39,885 nucleotides of DNA from Azospirillum sp. 51_20 (GCA_001917175.1 MNTV01000024.1:407-40291); one strand, 5' to 3'. Shown: positions 8,392 through 16,591, counted from the stretch's first letter. Notes: generated by a model not told the origin, from the sequence alone. Program-made: numbers and translations.

Positions 8392-8712
8392 ATGCTGACC
8401 GCTTTTTATAATCTCGGCCCGCCCGAACAATGTCTCGTTATCGGCGCACTGATCGCGGCTCTTTATTGCCTGGCGTTTTTGCTTTTGCATCCGCTGTGGA
8501 TTCGCCAACGAATACAAAACTGCAATTGGCGGCGCTATCAAAAGAAAATTTTGATCGCCCGCATCGGTATGATCGCCATCATTGTATCTACGGCCATTGC
8601 CGCCGTTTACCTCGAAAGCCGCAGTTGGAAAAAAACCGCCATCATTGCCGGACTGATCGCCTGTTACATTCTGATGCGCTGCGAACAGTCCCGCCGGAAG
8701 AAAAAGCATTAA
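8392..8712 (+). CDS. Small integral membrane protein, unknown
   Basis: 106 residues with three hydrophobic helices (about 13-34, 56-73 and 80-95), a Cys in or next to helices 1 and 3, and a strongly basic C-terminus (RRKKKH). The upstream region has no strong Shine-Dalgarno. A good terminator follows 14 bases after the stop, which supports a real monocistronic gene. No family is recognised. By the positive-inside rule the C-terminus is cytoplasmic. Confidence 0.6.
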   Translation: MLTAFYNLGPPEQCLVIGALIAALYCLAFLLLHPLWIRQRIQNCNWRRYQKKILIARIGMIAIIVSTAIAAVYLESRSWKKTAIIAGLIACYILMRCEQSRRKKKH

Positions 8713-8725
8713 AACATGCCCGTTC

Positions 8726-8757
8726 AAAAGTTCCGCCCTCAGAGCGGAACTTTTTTA
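8726..8757 (+). terminator. Rho-independent terminator
   Basis: AAAAGTTCCGC (8726-8736), loop CCTCAGA, and GCGGAACTTTT (8744-8754), followed by T residues. It ends the small membrane-protein gene. Confidence 0.85.
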
Positions 8758-8759
8758 TA

Positions 8760-9120
8760 ACGTTTCTTTTTTTATGACATTTCTGACGGGAAACTCCGGA
8801 TTTGCCCGAAGATGAACGCTTTAGTACCGTGACGACGACGCTCCGTGCCTTTGATTATGGACAAACCGACAGCTTTGCATCGGTTTCACCCCGGTTTACC
8901 CGGGAAATATTTATTGCCGTTAACATTTTACCGTCCACGGTATTTCTTGCGTCCGATTTCCTCTTGCGCTTTTCCGCCTCCCGTTTCCGCCATACCCGGC
9001 CGGCCTTCTCCGTTCCGCGTATTCCGTTACCTGCGTTTTCTTCTCCTTTTTACACCGCCTTCTTCCCATCGCCGTTTTTTTCCGACCCCTTCTTTTCTTT
9101 CCAAAACCTGATTAAATTTC
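8760..9120 (+). other. Polypyrimidine-rich spacer, no gene
   Basis: The plus strand becomes strongly pyrimidine-rich (mainly 8900-9110). ORFs through it encode only Phe/Ser/Pro/Arg-rich nonsense without ribosome-binding sites. The same composition recurs at 15660-16130 and 27440-27660, and as polypurine at 17440-17620, always between converging genes. Confidence 0.6.
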
Positions 9121-9185
9121 AGCTTGCCAACAAGCGGTAACTTCTTTAATATCAACCCTGCATCCGGGAGGCCGGGTGTGGTGTC
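9121..9185 (+). repeat. Dispersed intergenic repeat, copy A
   Basis: About 65 bases that align with 17157-17223 on the same strand. Shared blocks are CTTG-CAAC, CGGT, TTAATA and CCTGCATCCGG----CCGG. The last block folds as CATCCGG / CCGGGTG around a 4-base loop, and the second copy keeps the stem core although its loop and flank differ. A structured RNA or mobile repeat is possible. Confidence 0.55.
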
Positions 9186-9210
9186 TAACAAACATCTTCA
9201 ATGTAAAAAT

Positions 9211-9322
9211 CCTTCTTTCGGAAGGAGTGCTGGTAATATGCTGAATAACGGCGATTGCATACGTTGACAGTTTATTAGCTCCTTCCGCCTAAGGGTTTTC
9301 CCCGGGCGGTTTTGTTTTTTTT
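9211..9322 (+). promoter_or_regulatory. Structured leader ending in a terminator hairpin
   Basis: CCTTC (9211-9215) can pair with GAAGG (9221-9225). Alternatively GGAAGGAG (9220-9227) can pair with CTCCTTCC (9279-9286), just ahead of a GC-rich hairpin (CCGCC 9285-9289 / GGCGG 9305-9309) followed by TTTTGTTTTTTTT. The layout resembles an attenuator upstream of the small gene at 9354, or the 3' end of a small RNA. Alternative folding is inferred by eye. Confidence 0.4.
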
Positions 9323-9353
9323 ACCATAAACAAAATCAAGGGAGTTTCAAACT

Positions 9354-9533
9354 ATGTTTAACGATAAAATCAAAAGAATAATCGGACAAGAACTGCACAA
9401 ATACCGCTGGGACCGTTTTCTGCAATTAAAAACGGTGGCAACCAAGACCGGGATCCCCTGGTACGTGATCGACAACATGGAGATAGGCAGCGTGCGTAAA
9501 TGGGAATACTATCGTCATCTGCTGGAGTTTTAA
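9354..9533 (+). CDS. 59-residue HTH-like protein, possibly truncated by a stop
   Basis: ATG at 9354 with ribosome-binding site AAGGGAG 10 bases upstream, TAA at 9531. The helix-turn-helix-like part reads TKTGIPWYVIDNMEIG followed by WEYYRHLLEF, in the style of XRE/Cro-type DNA-binding proteins. After the TAA the same frame stays open for 42 more codons (GRDVKIELVGKTENVW... to a stop at 9660-9662), which reads like a genuine continuation. It could be a nonsense-mutated gene of about 102 codons, or a short gene with leftover sequence. It sits alone in a convergent spacer behind a terminator-like leader. Confidence 0.55.
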   Translation: MFNDKIKRIIGQELHKYRWDRFLQLKTVATKTGIPWYVIDNMEIGSVRKWEYYRHLLEF

Positions 9534-9662
9534 GGCCGGGACGTTAAAATTGAACTGGTCGGGAAAACCGAAAACGTCTGGAACGGCACCGCGAAAAACG
9601 GCGGCGGAAACAACCGGCGAGAAACAATGAAAACCGATGAACACAAACAAATAATGAGATAA

Positions 9663-9907
9663 ACTTTCACTTGCCGGGCAGACGAACTTCATCTTTCAAA
9701 CGAAACTTGTTCTGCCCGAAAACCGTACAAATCCGGTGACCGGAACAAAGCGCCGACATACGGACAAAGTTACGCCCAAAACATAAACTTTCGCCAGTTA
9801 ATGCAAACACTATTAACTCATTCAAACGCCGAAAACCTTGCCCGTCCTTACGGCAGAACCTGCATATCCGCACCTGCCCGTTTACGCAGACATTCAAACC
9901 ACAAAAC
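9663..9907. other. Spacer with one hairpin, no gene
   Basis: No supported ORF. CGGGCAGA (about 9677-9684) pairs with TCTGCCCG (about 9711-9718). Otherwise it is plain intergenic sequence before the terminator of the large secreted-protein gene. Confidence 0.4.
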
Positions 9908-9948
9908 AAAAAAGGGGGAAAAGCATCTGGCTTTTCCCCCCCTTTTTT
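9908..9948 (-). terminator. Strong bidirectional terminator
   Basis: AAAAAAGGGGGAAAAGC pairs with the GCTTTTCCCCCCC-TTTTTT arm (9908-9924 with 9930-9948), with a 5-base loop. It lies 7 bases past the stop of the minus-strand secreted-protein gene and gives a U-run on that strand. Confidence 0.85.
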
Positions 9949-9955
9949 CGTTCGG

Positions 9956-12355
9956 TTATTTGCGCTCTTTGACATCCATGGCTTCCGGCGCTTTTTGAAC
10001 CGTATTTTCAATCAGCGGCGCAACCGATTTCTGACGCCACGATTTTTGCGGCTTGGGCTTCGGCTGCGGAAATTCCTTGCCGCAGATGCCTACACCCAGA
10101 CTCTTCATCGCCGTTTCGATCGGCAGGAACAGATCCGGACCGTCTTTAATCGGGCGCGAAGTGTGAGCCATACCGGTAATCCGCCCTTTTTCGTCAATCA
10201 GCACGCCGCCGATGGTAGCGCTTTGGACAAAGGTATCGATCACAATCTGCGAAGTACCGTCTTCGTCATAACGGTAGCCGCTGACCTTGCCGCCGGTTTC
10301 CAGATAACCTTCGCCTTCACCCTCGGTAAAGTTAAGCAGCCCCAGGGTCATGAAGTTGTCCTTGTTTACCGCCGGCAGTTCCAGATTGAGCGACAACGGC
10401 GTATACTGCGTCGGCTTGTCCAGCACCAGCAACGCGGTGTTCTTCTTCGGATTGATGCGGAAAGCGCGGGCTTTCAGCTTTTTGCCGTTGATCGTTTCCA
10501 ACGCATAGCTGTTGTTGCTGCGATCAACCAGATCGGCGGAAGTCATGACAAACTGTTCCGAAATCAGCAGGCCGGCACCTTTTTTGCCTTTGGCATTGGC
10601 GACGGAAACTACCGCGGTTCTGACCTTATAGACATTTTCCGGTCCCATGTTGTCATAATCCGGCTGTTCCCTGATACACAGGCTGTCACTTTCGATCATC
10701 GCCGACATGTCGCTCGGCAGGGGTTCCACCGCTTCCACTTCATACATTGCCGCACCGTCCGACACAACTCCGGAATCTTCCGTAACCACGCCGCCGGTCG
10801 TGATAATTTCCGTCACGTTGCCGCCTTCCGCCATGCCGTAACCGGAAGCGGAAGCGCCCGAAGTTTCAACAATCTGACCGTCGATCAGCTGCAGTTCGGT
10901 CACGTTGCTGCCTTCCGCCGCACCCGATCCAGAAGAAACGGAACCCGAATTTTCGACAATCTGTCCGTCGACCATTTGCAGTTCGGTCACATTGCCGCTT
11001 TCCGCCGCGCCGAAGCCCGAAGAAGCGGAACCCGAATTTTCAACAACCTGTCCGTCAACCATTTTGGCTTCGGGAACATTGATCCAGCCTTCGTTCATGC
11101 CGTAACCGCTCGAAACGCTGCCGGAATCTTCCATCACTTTGATTTCTTCGCTGAACTGACACTTAACCGGATCCATCTGCCGCTGCATGTCGATCAGGGC
11201 ATTGCGCTGTCTTTGCAGTTCTTCCGGCGACAGGCGTTTGGACAACTGGTCTTCAAACCCCGGGAGATTGCGGAGATTGTCGACCGCATCGGCAAACGCA
11301 CGTTCGATCAGCACGATTTCGCCGTTATATTCGCCGTCTTCGACTTCGCCGTAGCCAACGCTCTTGCCTTTCCATAACACGTTGGTTTTGGTCAGATCCA
11401 TCAGACGCCAGACGACCGTCATCTCCGACGAACCGATTCTCTTGTCTTCTTTTTTGGCCTCGTCCCAGTTATATTCGTCACACAAATTCATATAATAGTC
11501 GGTAATTTCCGCCGTCAGCACATATTCCGGCAGCGGGCTGTCGGCCCTCAGGCACAAGTCGTTCGGGGTTTTGACCACTTTGTAGCAGTCGGAAACCATG
11601 TCATCGAAAATTTCGATAAAACTCATGTCCTTTTCAAGGATTCTGCCTTCGTTCAAAATCGCGTTTTTGGTATCGCGGCGGCAACCGAAAATACGAAAGC
11701 GGTATTTTCCGAGTTTGCGGGAATAGCCGTTGTTGTCCATCCCGTTTTTAAGCCGGAAATCCACCCACTCCAGCTCCAGCGGGGCAAAATCGCCGCACTG
11801 ACGGTGTATTGCGCTGTAAAGGCTGTCGTCATAAAGAATGTAGTTCTGAATATATTTCGGATTGGTCTTTTCCGGACGGCAGGCCGGACCGTTACAGGGC
11901 GCGCCGCCGAAAATGCTGCCATTTTTGTCGCAGGTTTTGCAGGGGCCGCCGCCGAAGATGCTGCCGTTTTTGTCACAGCTCACGCAGGGACCGCCGCCGA
12001 AAATGCTGCCGTCGCGGTCTTCCTTTTCCTCTGCCGATTCGGAAAACAACTGCTGCCGGGCAGACATTTTAAATTCGTCAGAACGCGGCGCCAGCGTATA
12101 GGCAACCGGTTTGGCCTCGCCGCAATCGCCGTTTTTGGATGCCGCCTGAATACATCCGCCGGGCTGTCTGGTTTCAATCGTTTTTACCTGCGGGCAGGCA
12201 CAGTCTTCGCCGCTTCCCATCTGCGCCGGACAGGCACAGTCTTCCACCGCCTGCGGACAGGCACCGCCGCCCGGACACTGAGCGGAAGCAGACAGCGCCG
12301 GCACCGTTAGCAAGGCGGCAAATAAAACTGTTTTGAGAGTTGTTAAATTCTGCAT
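9956..12355 (-). CDS. Large Cys-rich secreted protein with a degenerate trypsin-like domain
   Basis: 799 residues. A Sec signal peptide (1-25, cleavage near SASA-Q) is followed by a Cys-rich segment (26-80) and three GSIFGG(G/A)PC repeats (about 116-155). A central region near 275-375 (VVWRLMDL...KTNVLWKG, RAFADAVDNLRNLPGF) resembles envelope lipoproteins of the CsgG/auxiliary type. Residues 404-535 hold five degenerate Ser/Gly/acid repeats of about 28-34 residues (VDGQIVENSGS pattern). Residues 575-755 have the layout of an HtrA/trypsin barrel, but the positions of His, Asp and Ser are D608, N639 and I715, so it cannot be a serine protease. A Pro/Lys-rich tail ends the protein. It follows comM by 6 bases with its ribosome-binding site (TAGGAG) at the comM 3' end. 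A structural or binding role in the periplasm or on the surface is inferred. Confidence 0.8.
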   Translation of the reverse strand: MQNLTTLKTVLFAALLTVPALSASAQCPGGGACPQAVEDCACPAQMGSGEDCACPQVKTIETRQPGGCIQAASKNGDCGEAKPVAYTLAPRSDEFKMSARQQLFSESAEEKEDRDGSIFGGGPCVSCDKNGSIFGGGPCKTCDKNGSIFGGAPCNGPACRPEKTNPKYIQNYILYDDSLYSAIHRQCGDFAPLELEWVDFRLKNGMDNNGYSRKLGKYRFRIFGCRRDTKNAILNEGRILEKDMSFIEIFDDMVSDCYKVVKTPNDLCLRADSPLPEYVLTAEITDYYMNLCDEYNWDEAKKEDKRIGSSEMTVVWRLMDLTKTNVLWKGKSVGYGEVEDGEYNGEIVLIERAFADAVDNLRNLPGFEDQLSKRLSPEELQRQRNALIDMQRQMDPVKCQFSEEIKVMEDSGSVSSGYGMNEGWINVPEAKMVDGQVVENSGSASSGFGAAESGNVTELQMVDGQIVENSGSVSSGSGAAEGSNVTELQLIDGQIVETSGASASGYGMAEGGNVTEIITTGGVVTEDSGVVSDGAAMYEVEAVEPLPSDMSAMIESDSLCIREQPDYDNMGPENVYKVRTAVVSVANAKGKKGAGLLISEQFVMTSADLVDRSNNSYALETINGKKLKARAFRINPKKNTALLVLDKPTQYTPLSLNLELPAVNKDNFMTLGLLNFTEGEGEGYLETGGKVSGYRYDEDGTSQIVIDTFVQSATIGGVLIDEKGRITGMAHTSRPIKDGPDLFLPIETAMKSLGVGICGKEFPQPKPKPQKSWRQKSVAPLIENTVQKAPEAMDVKERK

Positions 12356-12361
12356 TATTTT

Positions 12362-13891
12362 TTATCTCCTAGATTTATAGTCAGGCGTTTTCCATCGCAA
12401 AGACAGAGCCTCGGCGATATGTATTCTAAGCAATTTATTTTCATTTTGCAAGTCCGCAATTGTCCTAGCCAGCCGCAAAGTACGGTGATAGGCGCGGGCG
12501 GACATCGCGGTGCGGTCGGCATAGGACAACAGCAGCGCTTTGGCCTCGTTGTCAAGCGCCGCCGCCTGCTCCAGCAGTTCGCCCTTCAGCTGCGAATTGG
12601 TCAGAAGCGAAGGACAGCCGAAAGCGGCGAAACGTTTTTTCTGAATTTCGCGCGCGGCAATCACCCTTTTGCGGATCTCGTCCGAACTTTCTCCCGGCCT
12701 GACGTCTGCCAGGTCCCACGGACTGACTGCCGGCACTTCAATCTGAATGTCGATCCGGTCCAGCAGCGGCCCCGAAATGCGGGCGCGGTATTCTTCCGCG
12801 CATTTCGGCGCCCGGCTGCATTCTTGCCCGGGAAGGCCAAAATTGCCGCAGCGGCAGGGATTCATGGCCGCCACCAGCTGAAAACGGGCGGGAAAAACGG
12901 TATGGGAATTCACCCGGGAAACAGCAATGCAGCCGTTTTCCAGCGGCTGCCGCAGAGCCTCGAGCGTCGGCCGGGCAAACTCCGGCAACTCGTCCAAAAA
13001 CAAAACTCCGTTATGGGCAAGCGAAATCTCGCCCGGGCGCGCCTTTCTTCCGCCGCCGACCAGCGCCGGGGTGGAGGCGCTGTGATGCGGATCGCGGAAA
13101 GGCCGTTCAAAACTGACGGAACCGTCTTTCAGCTCACCGGCAATCGAATGGATCATGCTGGTTTCGATTGCCTCTTCGGTCGTCATCGGCGGCAAAACCG
13201 ACGGCAGCCGGGCAGCCAGCATCGACTTGCCCGCGCCCGGCGGCCCCGACATGATCAGGTTATGCGCGCCGGCAGCGGCAATTTCGATTGCCCGCTTGGC
13301 GGTTTCCTGCCCTTTGACGTCCTTCATGTCTGCCGGACGCGCGGCGCTTTCCCGGCGTCTGGCCTGCGGAAAGGGAATCTCGCCGTTGCCGCGGAAAAAA
13401 TTGATCAGCTGCAGCAGCGAATGCGCTGCCAAAATGTCATTTACCTTCGCCCACACCGCCTCACTGCCCTGCGCTTCCGGACAAATGACGCCGCACCCCT
13501 GCCTTTTGGCGGCCATTGCCGCCGGCAGCACCCCGTTGACGTTTACCAGCTTTCCGTCCAGGCCGAGCTCGCCGAGGGCAATATAGGGAGAAACTTTTTC
13601 CTGCGGAATCACTTCCATCCCGACCAAAAGGCCGAGCGCCAGCGGCAGGTCGAAATGCGATCCTTCCTTCAGCAGGTCGGCCGGAGACAGGTTGACGGTG
13701 ATTCTTTTGGCCGGCAGTTTCAGTCCGAGAGCGGTAAAAGCGGCGCGGATCCGTTCGCGGCTTTCGGCCACCGCCTTGTCGGGCAGGCCGACAATGGCAA
13801 ACGCGGGCATGCCTGCCGAAATCTGCACCTGAAGTTCTACGTTCAAGATTTCCAGCCCGTTAAAAGCGACGGTGTTCACCCGTGACAGCAT
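12362..13891 (-). CDS. comM: YifB/ComM family Mg-chelatase-like AAA+ ATPase
   Basis: 509 residues, the usual length for the family. The N-terminal ChlI-type domain (MLSRVNTVAFNGLEILNVEL) is followed by a Walker A at GPPGAGKS, the ELPEFARPTLEALRQPLE segment after the Walker B LFLDE, and the C-terminal Mg_chelatase_C domain (SARAYHRTLRLARTIADL). ComM acts in the cytoplasm as a branch-migration helicase in natural transformation of several Gram-negative bacteria. It sits between a small lipoprotein gene (3 bases upstream) and the large secreted protein (6 bases downstream), so all three form one unit. Confidence 0.93.
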   Translation of the reverse strand: MLSRVNTVAFNGLEILNVELQVQISAGMPAFAIVGLPDKAVAESRERIRAAFTALGLKLPAKRITVNLSPADLLKEGSHFDLPLALGLLVGMEVIPQEKVSPYIALGELGLDGKLVNVNGVLPAAMAAKRQGCGVICPEAQGSEAVWAKVNDILAAHSLLQLINFFRGNGEIPFPQARRRESAARPADMKDVKGQETAKRAIEIAAAGAHNLIMSGPPGAGKSMLAARLPSVLPPMTTEEAIETSMIHSIAGELKDGSVSFERPFRDPHHSASTPALVGGGRKARPGEISLAHNGVLFLDELPEFARPTLEALRQPLENGCIAVSRVNSHTVFPARFQLVAAMNPCRCGNFGLPGQECSRAPKCAEEYRARISGPLLDRIDIQIEVPAVSPWDLADVRPGESSDEIRKRVIAAREIQKKRFAAFGCPSLLTNSQLKGELLEQAAALDNEAKALLLSYADRTAMSARAYHRTLRLARTIADLQNENKLLRIHIAEALSLRWKTPDYKSRR

Positions 13892-13894
13892 GCG

Positions 13895-14236
13895 CTACCA
13901 CCTCGGCGCTTTTTCGTTCTCTCTCCAGCGGCGGGTGGGATAAGTGTCGGTCGTGAGAAAATCGTATTTGGCCGGACGATAAGGCAGATCCTGAACACGC
14001 ACGAAACAATGAGCTTCCAGCACGCGGGCGCAATCTTCCGCGGTCACTTCCCCGGTATCGCGGCAGCAGGCCAGCTTGCCGGTCGTCTGATGCTGCAGCA
14101 ATATCACCGGCTGCACGTTCTGCGGCTCGTTGCCGAGCAAAATGACTTTGGCAGACTCGTCGTCTGCGGAAGTTGACGAACAGGCACAAAGCGCCAACAG
14201 CGACGCCGCCCCCAATGCGATCAGTTTTGCCTTCAT
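13895..14236 (-). CDS. Small lipoprotein, unknown
   Basis: 113 residues. The signal peptide MKAKLIALGAASLLALCACSS carries a lipobox-like LCAC, so the mature protein is probably lipid-anchored from Cys19. The mature part has a CC pair, two further Cys and a Trp/Arg-rich C-terminus, and no recognised domain. The first gene of the unit with comM and the repeat-rich secreted protein; ATG preceded by AAGGATG. Confidence 0.75.
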   Translation of the reverse strand: MKAKLIALGAASLLALCACSSTSADDESAKVILLGNEPQNVQPVILLQHQTTGKLACCRDTGEVTAEDCARVLEAHCFVRVQDLPYRPAKYDFLTTDTYPTRRWRENEKAPRW

Positions 14237-14395
14237 CTTTTCATCCTTGTTTTAAGACATTTTTCCCCATAATAAGGCATTTATATTTATTTGCAATAAA
14301 TTTTGTTGCCGCTTTCCGGGCTTTTTCGTCGCCCGGCTCTGTCCGCCGGCAGCCGGCCGGAAAACGTTTTTTTAACCGCAGCCGGCAAAAAAAGC

Positions 14396-14423
14396 TTGCC
14401 AAAATAAACTTTTAAGCTATAGT
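14396..14423 (+). promoter_or_regulatory. Promoter of the rpsF-rpsR-rplI operon
   Basis: TTGCCA (14396-14401), a 16-base spacer, then TATAGT (14418-14423). It precedes a structured leader of about 100 bases and rpsF. It fits the sigma-70 consensus with one mismatch at -35. Confidence 0.6.
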
Positions 14424-14437
14424 AAGCGGCGTCCCTT

Positions 14438-14497
14438 GCCAAAGCCTCCGGCCTTGGCTATACAAAAAACCGTTTTCTCCGCTCAAACGGAGAAAAC
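14438..14497 (+). promoter_or_regulatory. Two-hairpin leader upstream of rpsF
   Basis: Hairpin 1 is GCCAA-A-GCC / GGC-C-TTGGC (14438-14458) with TCC in its tip. Hairpin 2 is GTTTTCTCCG / CGGAGAAAAC (14472-14497), 10 perfect pairs with loop CTCAAA. rpsF leaders in many bacteria carry an RNA motif bound by the S6:S18 complex, with a CCG element. These hairpins are a candidate for the same autoregulation, but they do not obviously match the published consensus. Confidence 0.4.
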
Positions 14498-14528
14498 ATT
14501 GTTGAGAATCCACAAGGAGATACAGTTA

Positions 14529-14864
14529 ATGCAAAAATACGAAAGCGTGCTGATCGCACGTCAGGATCTCGGCGCTTCTCAGGTTAATAACATCGTTTCA
14601 AACCTGTCCGAAGTTATTAAGAAAGAAGGCGGCGAGGTCGTAAGAGTCGATAACTGGGGATTGAAGACCCTGGCTTACCGCATCAAGAAAAACCGCAAAG
14701 GTCATTACGTTATCATGAACATTTCCGCTCCGGCCAACGCCATTGCCGAGTACGAAAGAATCATGCGCTTTAACGAAGACATCATTCGTTATATGACCAT
14801 CCGCGTCGACGAATTCTCGGAAAGCGTCAACGCCGAAGAAAAAGAAACTGAAGAAGCGGAGTAA
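14529..14864 (+). CDS. rpsF: 30S ribosomal protein S6
   Basis: 111 residues from the ATG at 14529, which follows AAGGAGATACAGTTA. The N-terminus MQKYESVLIARQDLGASQV and the core NWGLKTLAYRIKKNRKGHYV are the S6 signature; the C-terminal tail is acidic, as in other S6 proteins. S6 binds 16S rRNA in the platform of the 30S subunit as a heterodimer with S18, encoded 6 bases downstream. An in-frame upstream extension exists but lies in the structured leader and lacks a ribosome-binding site. Confidence 0.97.
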   Translation: MQKYESVLIARQDLGASQVNNIVSNLSEVIKKEGGEVVRVDNWGLKTLAYRIKKNRKGHYVIMNISAPANAIAEYERIMRFNEDIIRYMTIRVDEFSESVNAEEKETEEAE

Positions 14865-14870
14865 TTGATC

Positions 14871-15098
14871 ATGAACAAACAAGTATTCTTTAAGAAAAAG
14901 AAATCCTGCCCGTTTTCCGGCGAAGACGGCATGAAAATCGATTACAAGGACGTTAAGCTGCTTTCCCGCTACATTTCGGAAAAAGGCAAGATCATCCCGA
15001 GCCGCATCACTTCGGTTTCCGCCAAGAAACAAAGAGAATTGGCCCGCGCCATCAAACGCGCCCGCTACATTGCTCTGCTTCCGTTTGTCGCCAACTAA
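14871..15098 (+). CDS. rpsR: 30S ribosomal protein S18
   Basis: 75 residues, ATG at 14871 with GCGGAG upstream. The core IDYKDVKLLSRYISEKGKII and PSRITSVSAKKQRELARAIK is diagnostic. S18 pairs with S6 on the 30S platform. The N-terminal CPF motif is present with a single Cys, so it does not carry the zinc-binding set seen in some bacteria. Second gene of the operon. Confidence 0.97.
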   Translation: MNKQVFFKKKKSCPFSGEDGMKIDYKDVKLLSRYISEKGKIIPSRITSVSAKKQRELARAIKRARYIALLPFVAN

Positions 15099-15109
15099 GG
15101 AGAAATGAG

Positions 15110-15595
15110 ATGGAAGTTATTCTTTTGGAACATGTAAACAAACTGGGCAGAATGGGTGACAAGGTAAACGTCAAGAACGGTTACGCCCGCAACTATCTGC
15201 TGCCGACCAAAAAAGCCCTTCGCGCAACTGCCGAAAATCTGGCTTTTTATGAAAAACAGAAAGCGGAACTGGAAGCTCACAACAAAGCTCTGTTCGAGAG
15301 CGCTTCCAAGCAGTCTGAAGAACTGCAGGGCTTTAAAGTCGTGCTGATCCGTCAGGCTGCCGAAACCGGCCAGCTTTACGGTTCGGTTACCATCCGCGAC
15401 ATCGCTTCGGCCATGAAAGAAGCCGGCGTTAACGTTGAACGCCGTTATATCAACCTCGAACGTCCGATCAAAGACCTCGGCGTTTATCAGGTTAAGCTCA
15501 GCCTTCACCCGGAAGTCAGCCAGACCATCCTGGTCAACGTTGCCCGCACGGATGACGAAGCGAAAAAACAGGAAAACGCTTTTAACAAAGAATAG
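15110..15595 (+). CDS. rplI: 50S ribosomal protein L9
   Basis: 161 residues. The N-terminal rRNA-binding domain (MEVILLEHVNKLGRMGDKV, then VKNGYARNYLLPTKKA) is followed by the long connecting helix (about 50-75) and the C-terminal domain (QLYGSVTIRDIASAM). It is slightly longer than the common 148-150 because of an acidic/basic tail. ATG is preceded by AAGGAG; a strong terminator follows. Confidence 0.97.
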   Translation: MEVILLEHVNKLGRMGDKVNVKNGYARNYLLPTKKALRATAENLAFYEKQKAELEAHNKALFESASKQSEELQGFKVVLIRQAAETGQLYGSVTIRDIASAMKEAGVNVERRYINLERPIKDLGVYQVKLSLHPEVSQTILVNVARTDDEAKKQENAFNKE

Positions 15596-15614
15596 TTTTT
15601 CTAAACAAAAAAGT

Positions 15615-15649
15615 AAAAAACCCCGGACGAAAATCCGGGGTTTTTTATA
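15615..15649 (+). terminator. Terminator of the ribosomal protein operon
   Basis: AAAAAACCCCGGA (15615-15627), loop CGAAAA, TCCGGGGTTTTTT (15634-15646). A 13-bp stem followed by a T/A-rich tail, 20 bases after the rplI stop. Confidence 0.92.
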
Positions 15650-15659
15650 TACGCCCCGC

Positions 15660-16130
15660 CGTATCCCGCACGGTCGGCAACTTTTTTCCTCACCTTCTCC
15701 GCTGTCCCATCCTTCCTCGTCTTCTCCGCCGACCTTATCCTTTCCAGCTTTCTTCATCACCTTATCTTTCCCGCCTTCTCCGTCACCCGCCTCTCGGCGG
15801 CTGCGCGCTTCGCCACCTTTCCGCCGGCCGCATGCTTGCCATTTTCCGACTGGTCGGCTTTCTCGTCGCTTTTGTTCCCTGCACCAGTATCGATCGTCTT
15901 CTCCGTCATCCGCTTCAAGTCGGCCATCAAAAGTTTTTGCCCTTACCTTTTCCTTTCCGATAAATTCCGCAACACGACTTCCCGCCGCCGCAAACAACGT
16001 TTTTCACCTCCCGCAGCATAGCATCACTCTTTTTCCGGTTGCGGCGCCGCCATGCCTCTCTTCCTTTTTTTCGCCGCACGCCCTGTCCCGGCTATAATAC
16101 CGTTTTTTCCACTCTCTTCCGCTGCCGCCT
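15660..16130 (+). other. Polypyrimidine-rich spacer, no gene
   Basis: Nearly 450 bases with strong C+T bias on the plus strand (CTTCTCC, TTTCC and CCTTCC recurring). ORFs on either strand encode low-complexity sequence without ribosome-binding sites. It lies between the converging rplI and groL transcription units. Confidence 0.6.
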
Positions 16131-16455
16131 TTGATCGCTCATCCGAAAAATTTCTGTTGACATTCAAACGGCTGTTGCTATATTAATGCTCGCTTATTTA
16201 CTATTTTGACAATTTTTCATCTCAATAAAAAACAACTTTTTAATCATTTTGGATTAACGAATAATCATGAATTGTGAAATTCGGATATTCGGATTTTTGT
16301 AATTAACCACAAGTGATTGAATTTTTTAAAACATCCCGACTGCGAAGCCCGGATGTTTTCTCAGAACAGAATAAACTCATGAAATTTACCATACAGCGTT
16401 AATACATTCACGAACGCAGGGATCTTTTTGCTGTGAAGCCCAAACATCCCACCCC
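16131..16455. other. AT-rich spacer with one hairpin
   Basis: No supported gene. AAAACATCC (16328-16336) pairs with GGATGTTTT (16351-16359), a 9-bp stem without a clean T-tract. An 8-base tandem (ATTCGGAT twice) lies near 16280. Confidence 0.4.
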
Positions 16456-16500
16456 GAAACGCCCCTGTTTTTCCAAGAAAACACGGGCGTTTCTTTTTTA
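16456..16500 (+). terminator. Strong terminator with no gene upstream
   Basis: GAAACGCCC (16456-16464) pairs with GGGCGTTTC (16485-16493). After one C-C mismatch an inner TGTTTT/AAAACA stem continues. It is followed by TTTTTTA. No coding gene ends here, so it may terminate an unannotated RNA. Confidence 0.75.
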
Positions 16501-16591
16501 TCGCACGCATTTTAGACAAAACAAATCCGGATCAAAGCAGGAATCAGCCCCCCAAAAAAAAGGAAATAAGACAAATTGTACAAAATTTTTG

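Noticed and set aside
8802..9140. Plus-strand ORFs in the pyrimidine-rich spacer
   Set aside because: Low-complexity Phe/Ser/Pro/Arg translation without start signals.
9995..11377. 460-codon plus-strand ORF
   Set aside because: Antisense to the large secreted protein; His/Arg/Phe-rich shadow with no ribosome-binding site.
12419..13885. 488-codon plus-strand ORF
   Set aside because: Antisense to comM; no domain and no start signal.
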